Shown in pieces: positions 12,709 to 24,909 of a stretch of DNA of 64,000 bases; within the stretch, counting starts at the first letter, position 1; every line of letters begins with the position of its first letter. The position numbers and the translations under genes are program-made. This stretch comes from Rehmannia glutinosa (taxonomy: Eukaryota; Streptophyta; Magnoliopsida; Lamiales; Orobanchaceae). The notes beneath the pieces were generated by a model. It made no database searches. It was not told the DNA's origin and saw only the letters and a program-made list of their open reading frames with translations. The stretch covers positions 84,435,943 through 84,499,942 of the forward strand of contig CM071936.1 of assembly GCA_016081115.2 (NCBI GenBank), read 5' to 3'.

Positions 12709-13911
12709 ATGGAAAATACAGAAGAAAACATTGAATTTGCATGAGTCGAAAATGGTATGTATAATTCTGATACAAAATAACAATATTACAATATGTCATA
12801 ATTATTTACAAATTCTCGAAAATCAACCTTGTTTACCCTGTTTATGCATTCACTCATTTGAATAACAAACAAATCACATCTAATTAGTGTTTTTTTTATG
12901 TATAATTTGGAAAAAAGGATGCACATTAGTTTATTGTTGAACCTTGGTAAATTGGAAAGTGACAGCTTAATTTTGGTCCACTGGAAATACGATGCACAAT
13001 TACGTTTTGTTTGATGCATATATAGTGTATACGTAATGCACAATTAGTTTATTTGATGCATATATAGTATGTATGTAACGTATAATTTTATAAAAACAAT
13101 GCATATTTAGTGTTATGTTCATCCAAATGCTTAGTGCACAGTTCATTCTTATGCTGAAAATGACCTTTGTTATTTTGATTCATACATTGAAAATGTGATG
13201 CATACCTAGTGTATAATTGATGAATAATTACTAACCAAATGATACATAGTTATCTTGGTGTGTAACTTGTGCAAATTACATAAATATTTAAAATAGGGAT
13301 TGGTAAAATTTAGGCATAAAGATACTGATATGGTGGTGCATAAATAGGAATAGAACGGTGGATATTTAGTTGGTTTTTGCGAACAAGTCCCAATTAGACA
13401 GACATGACAAAAAACATTTGTGATTTGATGCTTATTCATACATATATGGTGTATAATTATTACAAAATCGGTGCAAAAAAATGATGAATATTACATCTAC
13501 CTACTGTCGCAATGATAGAATTTGTTTGCAAATTTACCAGATGAAAATAGCCAACACAATGAAGTACGAGAACGAATCGTAATATCCCCTGGCGTTACAA
13601 GTACTGGATACCTGAACTAGAACAAGATAAAATACCACGAATAGGCATGCAATTTCCTACATTGGAGGACGGTGTGCAATTTTATAAGGACTACAACAAA
13701 AGATGCGGCTTCGACAAATGAAGAAGTACCTCTAAAAAAATTTAAAAACCAAGAGATCTGGTTGCAGTACATTGTATGTGACCGAGAGGGCTACAAACAT
13801 ACATCAACTGCAGGAAATGGAGAGGGAAGCAGTAAACATACAAGAAAATGCAAGAGAGTTTCAAACCGTGTTGGCTGCAAGGCGAACTGCGTAATAAAAT
13901 TACATTATTAG
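12709..13911 (+). pseudogene. FRS-type transposase N-terminus, truncated
   Basis: Two exons match the start of the transposase in MULE B. Exon 1 begins MENTEENIEFA and ends at 12754 with a split codon G before GTATGT. Exon 2 starts at 13541 after ACCAG and continues as G|AT (DENSQHNEVRERIVISPG), the same junction phase as in MULE B. The FAR1 DNA-binding region follows (VSNRVGCKANC, with the Cys pair). Lesions: a TGA in exon 1 and frameshifts near 13600 and 13720. After 13911 the MULE transposase domain is absent, so at most a DNA-binding fragment remained. Confidence 0.8.
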
Positions 13912-14599
13912 ATAAAAAAGAATCAGCATTATATTCTGCATATGGACTACATGGCCATTAAACTGTGCATTTAAAAATGAACTGCGGAGATCAAAATGCA
14001 TCAAAATTTACTAATTATGCACCAAATAATTACTACATATGCACTACAACAGTCATTGACACTTGCATTAAAAAAAACTGTAGTGTGGAAAACATATATG
14101 CTTCAACATACTACTAACTATGTGCCAAAAAACTACTAACAATGCACTACATAATCACTAACTATGCACCTAAAAAAACCACTATTGTGAAAACAACGTA
14201 ATTTGCATCAATATAATTATAACTATGCACCAAAATGTTATTAAATGTGCATTAGTATTAAACATGCAAATTTCATAAATTCATTATTTGTGTACATAAA
14301 AATCATTAACCATGCACAAGTGTATTGAACAAAAAACACCATTCCATCAGATTTTGACAAATAAATGCACACATTTCCCATTAACAAAAAAAAAAACTTA
14401 ATACTGCAGAATTGAATACAAAAGAAAATATATTATGGAAAAATGAACTACATACTTACATTGAAATTGTACCATTAACACTGTTAAAATCACATCATCA
14501 TTAAAAAACAAACTACACTAAGAAACGACATAGAACATACCCATAAAAAAATCAGTTTTCATGTACAAAAAATATCCCACCAAATTCCAAACACTGTCC

Positions 14600-15354
14600 C
14601 TATGAATTCTTCTTATCATTGAAGAATTTCTTGGCCGAATCTAAAACCATTTCCTTCTCTTGGTTCAAATCATCCATTAGAATTGCATGACAATACAACG
14701 TCCTCACGCATGTGAATAGAGCAGCATCGGCATTGTCAAATCTACAATTCCATTTCTTCAACGCTCCTCCCATGTAGGTCTCCATGTGCCGCATCGCATA
14801 GACTCCACAATCAACTTTATTTTCCGAATCCCTCCACGACATAGCAAGTCTAGATGGGGAGCATTTTTCAACAACACGCGATGCCTGGTAACATCCCCGC
14901 GCAAGCAAATATCGAAAATATACCTCCAACTGAAACAAATGCCAAAACACATACCAAACATCTATTAACAAAAAAACAGGAAAACGAAAACAACCAGAAA
15001 ACATCACAAGTCATTCCAAAAAGCTAAACCTATCTATGTGGTACTTTTACAGCTAACAAATGCACCGAAATATTTGTGCATGTGCACCAAAAGCATGCTA
15101 AAAGTACATTATCACATAACTAACTGGCCACTAGACTATATTAAACCTAATCGGACAAAATTAATGCTAAAATTCACACATATTTACAAACAAAAACACA
15201 ATAATTACCAGATTCTCTGGCAGTGTTTCGTACTTATCACAACTGGTACCACCGACAAAAGAGTTGTCCAGAATATGATAATACTTCTTCTTTATGTTAT
15301 GCATATCACAAAAATATGTTCGCTCTTGCAAATAGGGAAGAAAAACTGAAAAAA
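14600..15354 (-). pseudogene. Ulp1-like protease C-terminal half, truncated
   Basis: The last exon (about 14930-14600) reads SWRDSENKVDCGVYAMRHME: the DCGVY motif carries the nucleophile Cys of C48 proteases. It is preceded on the reverse strand by a TTTCAG acceptor. An earlier exon near 15354-15205 matches the His-region exon of MULE B (FFFPI...WTTLLSVVPVV) but has a stop. Upstream exons are missing. It supplies exactly the catalytic part that MULE B lacks, showing both descend from the same two-gene plan. Confidence 0.75.
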
Positions 15355-16614
15355 AGAACTACAACAAATAATACGTCAATCCCCTGCATACTTGAAATTA
15401 CCAACTTAACTGTGCATCAAAAGAAAATTTAATGCATTTTGTGAACTACTTATGCACAGAACCAAAACTAATCATGCACCATAATACATCTTCATATGCA
15501 CTGTGATATTACAAAAAATGCACAACAATATCACAAAATATGCACTATTGAATATCTGTTAATACATCAAAATTTCACTCCCCATACACTTCAAATTGAC
15601 ATATGCATTCTTTGCACCAAACGGTCATTAAAAATGCATAATATAACTCATAACAATACATCAATACTCAACTAAAAATATCATCACATATTATTCATTC
15701 ATCATAATATAAAGGATATAACAATACCACAACCATATATTGTAGAATCATGTGCATCAAACTACAACTAAAAGTGCATCGTTAAGATATAATTGTACAC
15801 CAAAAAATCCAAAAGGAAACACAAGAAAAACAGAGTATACTAACACTTTTCACAAACACATTTCAACACACAAACACACAACCATATAAAATTGCACCAT
15901 TTTTGTTAAAATGTACACCAAAACACCAATCAAAAAACAAATAAGTAATACCTTGAAACCTTTCCCAGAACACATTTCAAAACCCAAAATAAACCCTCCA
16001 CCATAAAACTGACTGCAAAGAAAAAAACCCTAGTATCCCTAAAAAGAAAAAATACAACCAACTTCCTAATCTCCAACAAAATAGACTTCAAATTCAAAAA
16101 GTAAAGCATTACATTTGTAAACAAAATGCCATCAAACGGGAAAAAAATAAACCCTGAACGCGATTTTCGAAACAAAACACAAAAAATATGAACAAAAATA
16201 AAAAAATATGTCAATATATACTTACCTCAACCAACACCTTGAAGAACAAACCAATTTCGCAGAAAGATCTGAAGCTTTTACTCGATTAAGCGGAAAAAAG
16301 AAGAAAAACAAGACAAAAAAATGTTGCCAGTGGAGAGCAATTGGGCGAGAGAAAGAAATGAAATGTTTCAAAATTTCTGAGAGAATTGAAAGCGGAAATC
16401 AAATTAGAAAGTATATCCCTTGAAAACCTATTACACGATCAGTTACCAAAAAAAGGGAAAAAATATTTAATATAAAAGACAAATTTGCCCTTAATGGGCG
16501 AAAAATAAAATAAAAAAGGTAAAAATTGAAAAAAAAAATGAACCATTGGATTTGATAAATTAACGTATAGGATTAGTCAACACTGTCTTACCACATTTGA
16601 TGCTATATATATAC

Positions 16615-16647
<33 letters not shown>

Positions 16648-16691
16648 AATATGATTTGGATCAGATGAGTCGAGAGTCTTGAGGAAGAAAT

Positions 16692-16911
16692 TAGGGGTGG
16701 CAATCGAGGTCACCAGGCCAGGTTTGTGTTTGGTTTATGGTTGATTTCGGGTTATGCTTACAATACATCAAAAGTTAATGAAAATATAAAATTACCATGT
16801 TTTAGACAGTTTGGTAACATCGGGTCGGGTTCATGTTAGTCGTGTTCGGTTTTGGATTTCTCTTAGTAATTTCGGGTCGGGTTCGTGTCATGTTAGAGAT
16901 TGCCACCCCTA
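16692..16911. mobile_element. hAT-like MITE, 220 bp
   Basis: Perfect 14-bp terminal inverted repeats TAGGGGTGGCAATC (16692-16705) and GATTGCCACCCCTA (16898-16911) bound a non-coding insert with repeated CGGGTCGGGTTCGTGT words. The GGGGTGGCAA-type ends are common in plant hAT MITEs. Flanks GGAAGAAAT and GGAAGAATG suggest an 8-bp target duplication blurred by one indel. It inserted into the left arm of MULE D. Confidence 0.8.
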
Positions 16912-17149
16912 GGAAGAATGCATGGACAAAATTGGACTATTGATATTTTGTTTTAATGGTCAAAACCCAGTTTTTTATTAGTTTAAAGGGTAATAGAGTA
17001 ATATCATATCTAGTTGGATAAGCCAAAGGGATGATTTGGTCATTTTAATGCCTGCGTTTAATGGGGGTTTCCTAGTTTTGGATTTCTAATTAATTTTACT
17101 TAGAGTTTTGCCCCCATCATTTAGTTTCTCATATACGTCTCTTTCTACT

Positions 17150-17261
17150 GTTGTTCTCTACCTACCAAAGTCAGAGTGTTTTCTCCCCTGATAATTTTTC
17201 TTCGTGTGTCGACTGCCGAAGTGATTGCTGTCGATTGAGACCGACATATTTTCTTGGAGAG
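17150..17261 (+). other. Candidate untranslated first exon of the MULE D Ulp1-like gene
   Basis: A non-coding stretch (start uncertain) ends GGAGAG before the strong donor GTAAGT at 17262. The partner acceptor is GGTTACCAG at 34291-34299, just upstream of the Ulp1-like coding sequence. The pairing is inferred from order, strand and the shared MULE context; no other acceptor with a coding exon follows on this strand before the LTR. Confidence 0.4.
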
Positions 17262-17981
17262 GTAAGTATTGTGTTGTCTCTTCTATTTTTTTTTTTCGAT
17301 TTTAAACCCTAGTTTTTGTATGAGCTTTACAATTATATTAGGGTTTTTCTAAAATTGATGGTTTTTTTTTATGAAATTGTGGTTATATTGTATCTATTCT
17401 GTAACAACCCAAATTTACGCCTTAACAAGATTTTATTAATTATTTTATTAGGTTGTTTTTGGAATAATAATGGAGAATAAGGAATTTATTAATTATTTTA
17501 TTAGATAGTTAATTTGTTAAATTATAAAAAATAAAAGAGTCTTTTTAATTAGAGTGGGAATTTATTTAATTTGATCTTATAATAAATAATTGGACTTTTA
17601 ATTAGTAGAGTATTAAGTCAGGCCGATAATTCCTTTTTGCTATTAATGGATTAATAAATAAGCTCATGTACCCAAAAACTAGTTAGATTAAAACACATAT
17701 ATGACATGTAAAGCACACAGAAAACAGATAATACACGATAGAAATAGAAGAAAGAAGACGACAGTTAGGGAGAGAGAGATCGGCCAAAGAGAAAAGAGGA
17801 AGAGAAAAGAGAACAAAGAGATGTGACTTCCCCAATCCGGTTGATTCAATAGGAGCCTTAGAAGGATTTTTATTACCTAAGTTGAACAGACAAGTAATCT
17901 CTTTAGATTTCATGTTGAACTAAGATTTAAATTATGGCTATGTCTACTGAAAGGTTTGTCGCCTAAAAGATATGAATTCAA

Positions 17982-20900
17982 TGAAATAATGTTCCAACAT
18001 GAAAAAACTGGGGGTCGACATAAAGAGGAATCGAAGATGGCAGCCTTTAGAGACACTATGATGGAATGCGGTCTTGATGATATGGGTTTCGACGGATTCA
18101 AGTTTACTTGGACAAACGGACAGTGTGGGGATCGCAACATCCAGGAACGGCTAGATCGATGTTTTGCCAATATTAGTTGGGTAAGTCGATTCCCGGACTA
18201 CAAAATCGAGCACCAAATGCGTATAGCATCTGATCACTGCCCGATACTCCTTACTTGGTCCAGTAAAGTCGTAGAAATCCTCCTCGCAAAAAACGACCTT
18301 TCAAGTTCGAAAAATGTGGCTTCAGGGATGAATCATGCACACCGTACATCATCAAAACGTGGGGAGACCAAATCGCATCATAACACGCCAGAGTTTATAC
18401 GAGAGAAAATTCAGCGACTGGGTGCATCATTACGTACATGGGAATCCAGTCATTTTGGAAATGTTAGCCACCAACTTTGCAAGTCCAGAGAACAACTCCA
18501 AGAAATACAACAGCTAGCGCCGACCGATGATAATATTGCAGCAATCAAAATTTTGGAGGAAAAAATTTATACACTCATGAAACGCGAGGAGACAATGTGG
18601 TACCAAAGAGCGCGTGTCAATTGGTTAAAAGATGGCGACAAAAATACGGCTTTCTTTCATAGGGTGGCAAACGGGAGAAACAAACGTAATTCAATTGAGC
18701 GCATCCAAAGAGAAGACGGTATAGACATCGAAGATGAGGCGGGCAGCATCGCCAAGTTCTTAAACAATATTTCTGTACCATATTCACGTCCACTACTCAG
18801 TCGAACCATAACCGAGCAATTGACGCGGTGGATCCTATTGTCACAGAAACTCAAAATGAGATGCTGAATGCACCTTTCACTGAAGCAGAGATAGTCTCGG
18901 CGCTGAAACAGATGCACCCATCAAAGGCTCCAGGACCTGACGGTATGCCGGCCCTTTTCTATCAACAATTTTGGTCTTATGTTCGTAATGATATTATTCG
19001 TGGTTCTTGATATCCTCAATAATAATGTTGATCCTTCCCCGCTTAATCATACCTACATTGTGTTAATCCCTAAAAAGAAAGATCCTCTGTCTCCTAGTGA
19101 TTATAGACCCATTAGTCTCTGCAATGTGATTTTTAAACTTATTACCAAAACCATTGCGAATAGACTTAAGAGAATTCTTAATCAGATTATACACCCAAGC
19201 CAATCCGCTTTTGTACCTGGGCGCTCAATCACGGATAATGCTCTGCTAGCATTTGAAATATTCCATGCAATGAAAAACAACAATGCTAAAAATAAAGGGA
19301 TTTTTGCGCTTAAACTCGATATGAGCAAGGCCTATGATAGAGTTGAATGGAGTTTCCTTGAAAATATTCTGATTAGAATAGGATTGCATTCCTCCTTCGT
19401 TTCCCTTATTATGCGTTGTGTGTCCACAGTATCTTATTCTGTTATCACTAACGGCATTCCTGGATCAGTTTTTTACCCATCACGAGGACTCCGTCAAGGA
19501 GATCCTCTCTCCCCATACTTGTTTCTATTTTGTGCAGAAGCTTTTTCAGCACTGATCAGAAAGGAAGAAATGAGCGGTAATATACACGGGGCCAAAATCT
19601 GTAAACGAGCACCTTCGGTATCACACCTTTTCTTCGCCGATGATAGTCTAATATTTGGAAGAGCAAATGAGAGAGAAATCGACAACATAAAAGAGCTTAT
19701 ATCAGTCTACAGCGGCGCATCGGGGCAAATTGTAAACTTTGAGAAGTCTGAAATAAATTTCAAGAGGGGTGTGTCACCAACATTAGCGGAAAATCTTGCA
19801 ACTCGGTTGGGTGTTCACAGAGTTGACAAACACCAAATATATTTGGGATTACCCGCAACTGTGGGCAGAAAGAAAAAAGCCATTTTTCAGTCTATTATTG
19901 ATCGGGTGGCTAAAAAATTAAAAGACTGGAAATCCAAAGTATTATCATTTGCGAGCAAATTGATTCTTATCAAAAGCGTGGCCCAAGCGATCCCCACCTA
20001 TGTCATGAGTTGTTTCGGATCCCACAATCGATGTGCCAAAAGATAAATTCAATTATAGCAAATTTCTTATGGGGTCGAAATATGACGAACAAAGAATCCA
20101 TTGGATCGCATGGAATCGATCGTGTGCTCGACAAATGCGTCTGGCGGCTTAGGATTTAAAGATTTCGAGTCTTTTAATTTGGCGATGCTAGCTAAACAAG
20201 GATGGAAACTCTACAACAGATACCCACTCATTATTGGCACTATCACTCAAAGCCCGCTATTACCCGAATGGGTCCTTCTTGGCACGGCAAAGAAAGGCTA
20301 TAACCCCAGACTTCACTTGGCAAAGCATTCTAGCCGCCAACAGTACTTAACGCGAATTAGATGGACTATTGGGAATGGTACCAGCATTCGAGTTTGGGGC
20401 GATCCGTGGCTTTCTCATCAACCAAACTTGAATCAACATGCCAACAAATAATGAGAATGCGGATTTGAGGGTGTGCGATTTAATGATGAGGGATGAATGG
20501 AGTTGGGATGAAGAAAAGATCCTTCACATGTTCCCACATTCAATTGCGAAGCAGATACTTGAATACCACCGAAAACCAATGGAGTAACGATCGGTATGCT
20601 TGGCACTACACACCAAATGGCGATACACGGTAAAATCCGGGTACAAAATTGCTCTTTCTATCACTTCAAAGACGGACTTACCATCTTCATCGAGCTCTCC
20701 TGGTATGCTTTGGAAATGGATTTGGGGACTTAGCATACCACCAAAAATCGATTCTTCATCCGGCGGGCAGCCCAAGATAGATCCGGTCAACACGAATTTT
20801 CTTAAACGACATATGCTCATTGACCCACTATCACGAGAAGATGTGGCGAAGAACTCGAATCACCAACACGCCTTAAGGGACTGTCCATGGAGCAACGTAT

Positions 20901-21660
20901 TTTGGCGTGCTAGCCCATTACGCTGATGACAAATTCACCTGCGCCGACGGCCACAATAACAGACATGCTTTTTGCACCTTGTCTCAATCGTTGATAACAA
21001 GGACTTTGAAAATCTATTTGTGACATTAATGTGGAGTCTATGGCATTCAAGGAATGTTCTCGGTCTTTCAAGCGGATATTCCTCACCAGAATGTTTCGAT
21101 TAGCTACGAGAATAATCACAGAACACCAAGAACAATCGAATGAAATCAAAGCAAACGTCGAGCACGCGAACACAACATGGCGGAAACCCCCACCGGGAAC
21201 CTTTAAGCTCAATACGGATGCCTCAACCAAGGTCGGATCGAGAACGGGTATTGGAGCGTGCTGCGGGATCACGAAGGGAAGGTGATTGCTAGCCTTTCCA
21301 AACATCTCGGCCGGAATATCCTATAGAAATTGGAGAGGCAATAGCATGTCGCGAAGGGATAAATTTGGCACGTAGCATACAATGTTCCAATCTATTGGTT
21401 GAAGCCGATCGCATCCAACTCGTAAATGGTATTGCAAACGATCGGAAAGGACTACTCCTATCCGGGCAAAATTGTTGAAGATATACGTCTTTGGCCAGGA
21501 ATTCTTCAATTGAAGACCTTTATCACACATCTCCGAAAAAGCCAACACTCTTGCACACTCACTAGCACGCCACGCTTTCTCAATGCCTTGTAATAGCCAA
21601 TACTTGGGACCCCTACCCCCTGATCTTGTAAACATTGCTACTGATGAGGCTTTCACCTCA
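17982..21660 (+). pseudogene. LINE ORF2 (endonuclease - RT - RNase H), broken
   Basis: In order: the C-terminal half of the endonuclease domain (KFTWTNGQCGDRNIQERLDR, ASDHCPILL), the linker, then the reverse transcriptase (SKAPGPDGMPALF, SDYRPISLCNV, LDMSKAYDRVEW, GDPLSPYLF, HLFFADDSLIF with both catalytic Asp), a zf-RVT region near 20100-20900, and an RNase H-like tail near 21190-21660 (FKLNTDAS). The RT runs open from 18979 to 20046. Frameshifts join the pieces near 18840 and 18990, and stops appear at 20043, 20448 and several later places. The original protein copied LINE RNA into DNA at a nicked target. Confidence 0.9.
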
Positions 21661-21663
21661 CAA

Positions 21664-21714
21664 TTTCATGTTGGAACATTATTTCATGTTGGAACATTAT
21701 TTCATGTTCCAACA
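21664..21714. repeat. 18-bp tandem repeat, inverted copy of the LINE 5' edge
   Basis: TTTCATGTTGGAACATTA occurs twice in tandem, followed by ATGTTCCAACAT, so the block is also partly palindromic. The 24 bases 21664-21687 are the exact reverse complement of 17981-18004, the first LINE bases after the 5' target duplication. Confidence 0.8.
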
Positions 21715-21729
21715 TTTCTATCAATTCAA

Positions 21730-21963
21730 ATGCATCTAATTAGTTGTGTCTTTGAAGCCTAAGTAGTTTCTTTAGTTTAATTATATAATATAAAATATTA
21801 TAAAATGTCCCATTTTTCTAGGTGAGAGTGTTGCCAGATATGTTTCGCATTCCTACACTAACACTTGAATTAATTAATCGATACTAATGGGGCTAATAAG
21901 TATTTAAGCGCAGGACTGTATATATAGTTACGAATTCGAATAAGATGGTCATTTAAGTTTAAA
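21730..21963. other. Middle segment of the interrupted LTR
   Basis: AT-rich DNA between the LINE and the Helitron, assigned to the LTR by position only. A CTAG-GTGAGAG acceptor-like junction near 21821 opens a short frame, but I cannot tie it to any gene. Confidence 0.4.
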
Positions 21964-21975
21964 CTAGTAGTCCAC

Positions 21976-21990
21976 CCGTGCGATGCACGG
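21976..21990 (-). other. Helitron 3' terminal hairpin
   Basis: CCGTGC-GAT-GCACGG forms a perfect 6-bp stem with a 3-base loop. Hairpins of this kind about 10 bases before a CTRR terminus mark Helitron 3' ends and are thought to stop strand displacement. Confidence 0.8.
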
Positions 21991-24336
21991 ATTTTAACTA
22001 TAATAAAAGAGATTTCATTATTATGACATTCAAAAATTCATATTATTTGTGATATTAGATAAAAGAGAAATTAATATCGTATATAATTGGCTTTTCATAG
22101 AGAATTTGAATTCAAAGAAAAAAACATGGCAAACATAAAATAAAAAAAGTAACTTTATAAAAACTAATAAATTTGAAATTTGGTCTAATTGATTACAATT
22201 AAAAAAAATTAATTTACCATATTTAAACCATTAAATTATTAAAAGCGTATATGGGCCTGACAAATCAATAACCAAATCCACGTTTTTTGGTAGCATAAGT
22301 ACAATAAATAAATGTTTTAAAAAAAAAGTACAATAAATAAATAAATACATATACTAAAAGTTCAATGGGTTATGTAATCAAAAAAAGAAAGAAAAAAGTT
22401 CAATGGGTTATGGGCCAAAAGAAACTACCGCAAATGATTTAATGAAAAAGCAAATAATTAAAAAAAAAAACTTTTATGCGTACAATTTTATTTTTTTCTT
22501 TTGGGAAAAATGCGACATACAGTTTAAGAGATTAAATATAAAATCAATTCAATTAAATGTAAGATACGTATATATCCAACAAATGACCAACTCGTATTTG
22601 GGACGTGTGACAAGGCCCAAATGTTTGAATAATTAAGATAAATTACTATATTTCACCCCTAATATTTCTATCAAATTATTTTCTATCAATAATTTTCTCT
22701 CGTTGTCCGAAATAAAAATAATAATAATTTTTCTCTCTCGGAACTTCGAAGTACTATCTTCTCTTAAAATAACCTTTTGACCCCTACGAGCTTGATTTTT
22801 TTTTGGCCTCTTGGTGAGCTTCTACCGTGAATGTTTTTGTTTTTGGCTTCTTCAAATGACTTTCTACCATGAATCAAACGGCAATCTTACGTTAATTATA
22901 TTCTTATCAAATTTCTTAATGAAAACATTCAAAAAATTATGAATTTCACTTTCAACCGTAAACATATCTATTTATTTTGCTTCGTTGGGACATGAAATAG
23001 TCATTTCTGAAATATATATACACAAAAAAATAAAAAATAAATAAGTTGAATTAATTATTGCAATAATAAATCATACATCAAAGACAAAAATATATAAAAG
23101 AATTAAAACCTTCCGTTTTTATATTAAAGAGGACTTTAAGAATACAACCATAAATTACGAAAAAAAAAACTATTATAAATTTTAAAAGATTTCTTTAAAT
23201 ATAATATTGGTAGTTCATCCTCTTCACTCATCGCTAGCTATAACTATTGATTAATATTTACAGATTTATATTTTCTTCAAGTCGTCACTATGCATTATAA
23301 TATTTTTTATGATTTTACTTGTGAAATGTAAAGATCGACTAAAGTGGTTGAAGCTGAAATCATTTTTTTTAGCGTTGTTTCTCGTATTTTATTTTATTTT
23401 TCAAGGTAATACTTCGTGTTTGATATTTTATTGTTCTTCATAAAAAATATTTTTAGGATTCATATGATAATATTCTGCATAATATTTTGACATAATAACT
23501 AAATATTAATATGCAAACCTACAAATTTGTAATGAAAAAAATATTTTTGAAATCATGTCACTTTGCATGTTTAAGTCAAATGATTTTTATGATTTTTGTA
23601 ACAAATGTAGACTATTGTTTCGATAATTTATTGTTCTTCATAAACAAAAAATATGCATTTTCGATTGCTTCTTTCTAATTTGCAAAACTTCAATTTTTTA
23701 AAAAGTTGTGCTTTCATCTCACGCAAATTTTCTACAAAATCATTTCTTACTGAAATATCAAAATTGATATGCAAAACCTTGAAATTTGTATTATAAAAAT
23801 AATTTTAAACAAATCTGTTTGTTTTGAGTAAGTCCATTGATTTTAATATTCATACTTTCGTTGCGGATCGATTATTCATCATTGCAGGTTCGTTTATTTT
23901 TTTATTTTTTCTCCAAATTAATTTTTATTATTTGTCATTGATGAGAAATATAGTTTAAGCTTTTATACATTGTTAATAATCATTTTTATTTTCTTTTGGA
24001 TACAAATCCATACCGTCTCACAAATATGATCATTTAGCTTAAACACATGTGGAAAAAGTGTATCAAGACATTGAACTGGGTTCTAAAAGAGTACATATTT
24101 ATTTTCTAGTTTGAAATGGTGCCTTTCTTATAAGTGATTCAATATGTGTTTACAATAATAAAAAAAACCAAATCTATGATACCTTTAAATGCATTCATTT
24201 CAGATCATTCAATAAAAATGTCCATTTAAATAGATCTAGCTAGAAATAAAATACACGCAATTGGTAAAAAAACAATGCATCTGTAGATTATGTTCTTCGA
24301 GTTCATACACTTTGAATTCATTTTTTCCCATCTTCA
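21991..24336. other. Gene-free Helitron arm (3' side)
   Basis: Very AT-rich sequence with short runs of A and T. Frames such as 22403-22636 are Lys/Asn-rich and unsupported. Nothing recognisable beyond its place inside the Helitron. Confidence 0.55.
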
Positions 24337-24909
24337 AGATTTGCTATTGAGAACTTGGACGCAAAGCAGCAAGAAAGTCTCCTTTGTTGGAGTGGATAGT
24401 TTCTCTCTCTTGAGGGAACCCTAGTTTTTCTTTTTTCCTTTGTGTTTTCTGGTTGAGTTTCCTGGCGGCGGATATACTTTCAATCACCATTGTAGTCAAT
24501 ACTAAGCTTATGATTCACCAGGATACTAAGAGTTCAAATGCAAGACATGCTAAAATTGGTTAAAGTAACATAATGCTCTGTTAACCTCAATAAGCGACTT
24601 ATAGGTAGTATATGCATTCATTCTCTGTTCATGGGTTGACCGCATTTATTTTGTTCTTATATTAACCCAACCACTATTGGTTCTGCTTTTCTTAAATTTT
24701 CTTTAATACTAGTGGATATTTGGTGTCTGATTACGGTCCCCACTTGTCTTTATATTCTCTTTCATTTTTGTTTTACTGTCTCCCCCACATTGGTACTGTT
24801 TCATCTTCCTCCGTGTTTTCTGTTTGCTTGGTTTTGGTGTCCTTCTCCTTTACAGGTGGCGGGATCTGGGTCATTGAGGATTTCTGAAGGCTGTGGAATA
24901 TCCTTGAGT

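Larger units (their letters stand above)
12328..16603. mobile_element. MULE C: internally deleted two-gene MULE
   Basis: The left end (near 12354: TGTAAGGCAATGTGAATTGA) matches the complement of the right end (near 16570-16597: TGGTAAGACAGTGTTGACTA) as a degenerate TIR. (TA)n tracts abut both sides (12307-12327, 16604-16647), the left one shared with MULE B. It has the same plan as B: forward FRS-type gene on the left, reverse Ulp1-like gene on the right. The transposase core and the Ulp1 N-terminal half are gone. The gaps 12880-13530, 13920-14590 and 15360-16200 hold no gene but many short TGCATA..TTAGT words on the left and ACTAACTATGCACC words on the right. Confidence 0.8.
16650..17399. 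mobile_element. MULE D, left arm (continues at 33348-36300)
   Basis: Directly after the (TA)n tract at 16604-16647 comes GATTTGGATCAGATGAG, related to the TIR of MULE A (GGATCAAGTGAG), then the spaced TGGACTATTG block. A hAT-like MITE sits inside it. The arm ends in an untranslated exon with a GTAAGT donor and is cut by the LTR at 17400. The matching acceptor and the Ulp1-like coding exon lie at 34299 onward, so the rest of the element is displaced by about 16 kb of later insertions. Its right terminus is not visible; a Copia LTR begins at 36301. Confidence 0.6.
17971..21729 (+). mobile_element. 5'-truncated L1-type LINE with 11-bp target duplication
   Basis: Coding similarity to plant L1-type ORF2 begins abruptly inside the endonuclease domain near 17982. 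The flanks tatgaattcaa (17971-17981) and tatcaattcaa (21719-21729) match 10 of 11 bases, a plausible target-site duplication. There is no clear poly(A) tail; instead the 3' end carries repeated copies of the reverse complement of the 5' edge (see the repeat at 21664-21714). Confidence 0.75.

Noticed and set aside
21815..21890. Terminal exon of a host gene after a CTAG acceptor
   Set aside because: A 60-base frame without family match, placed within a presumed LTR segment.
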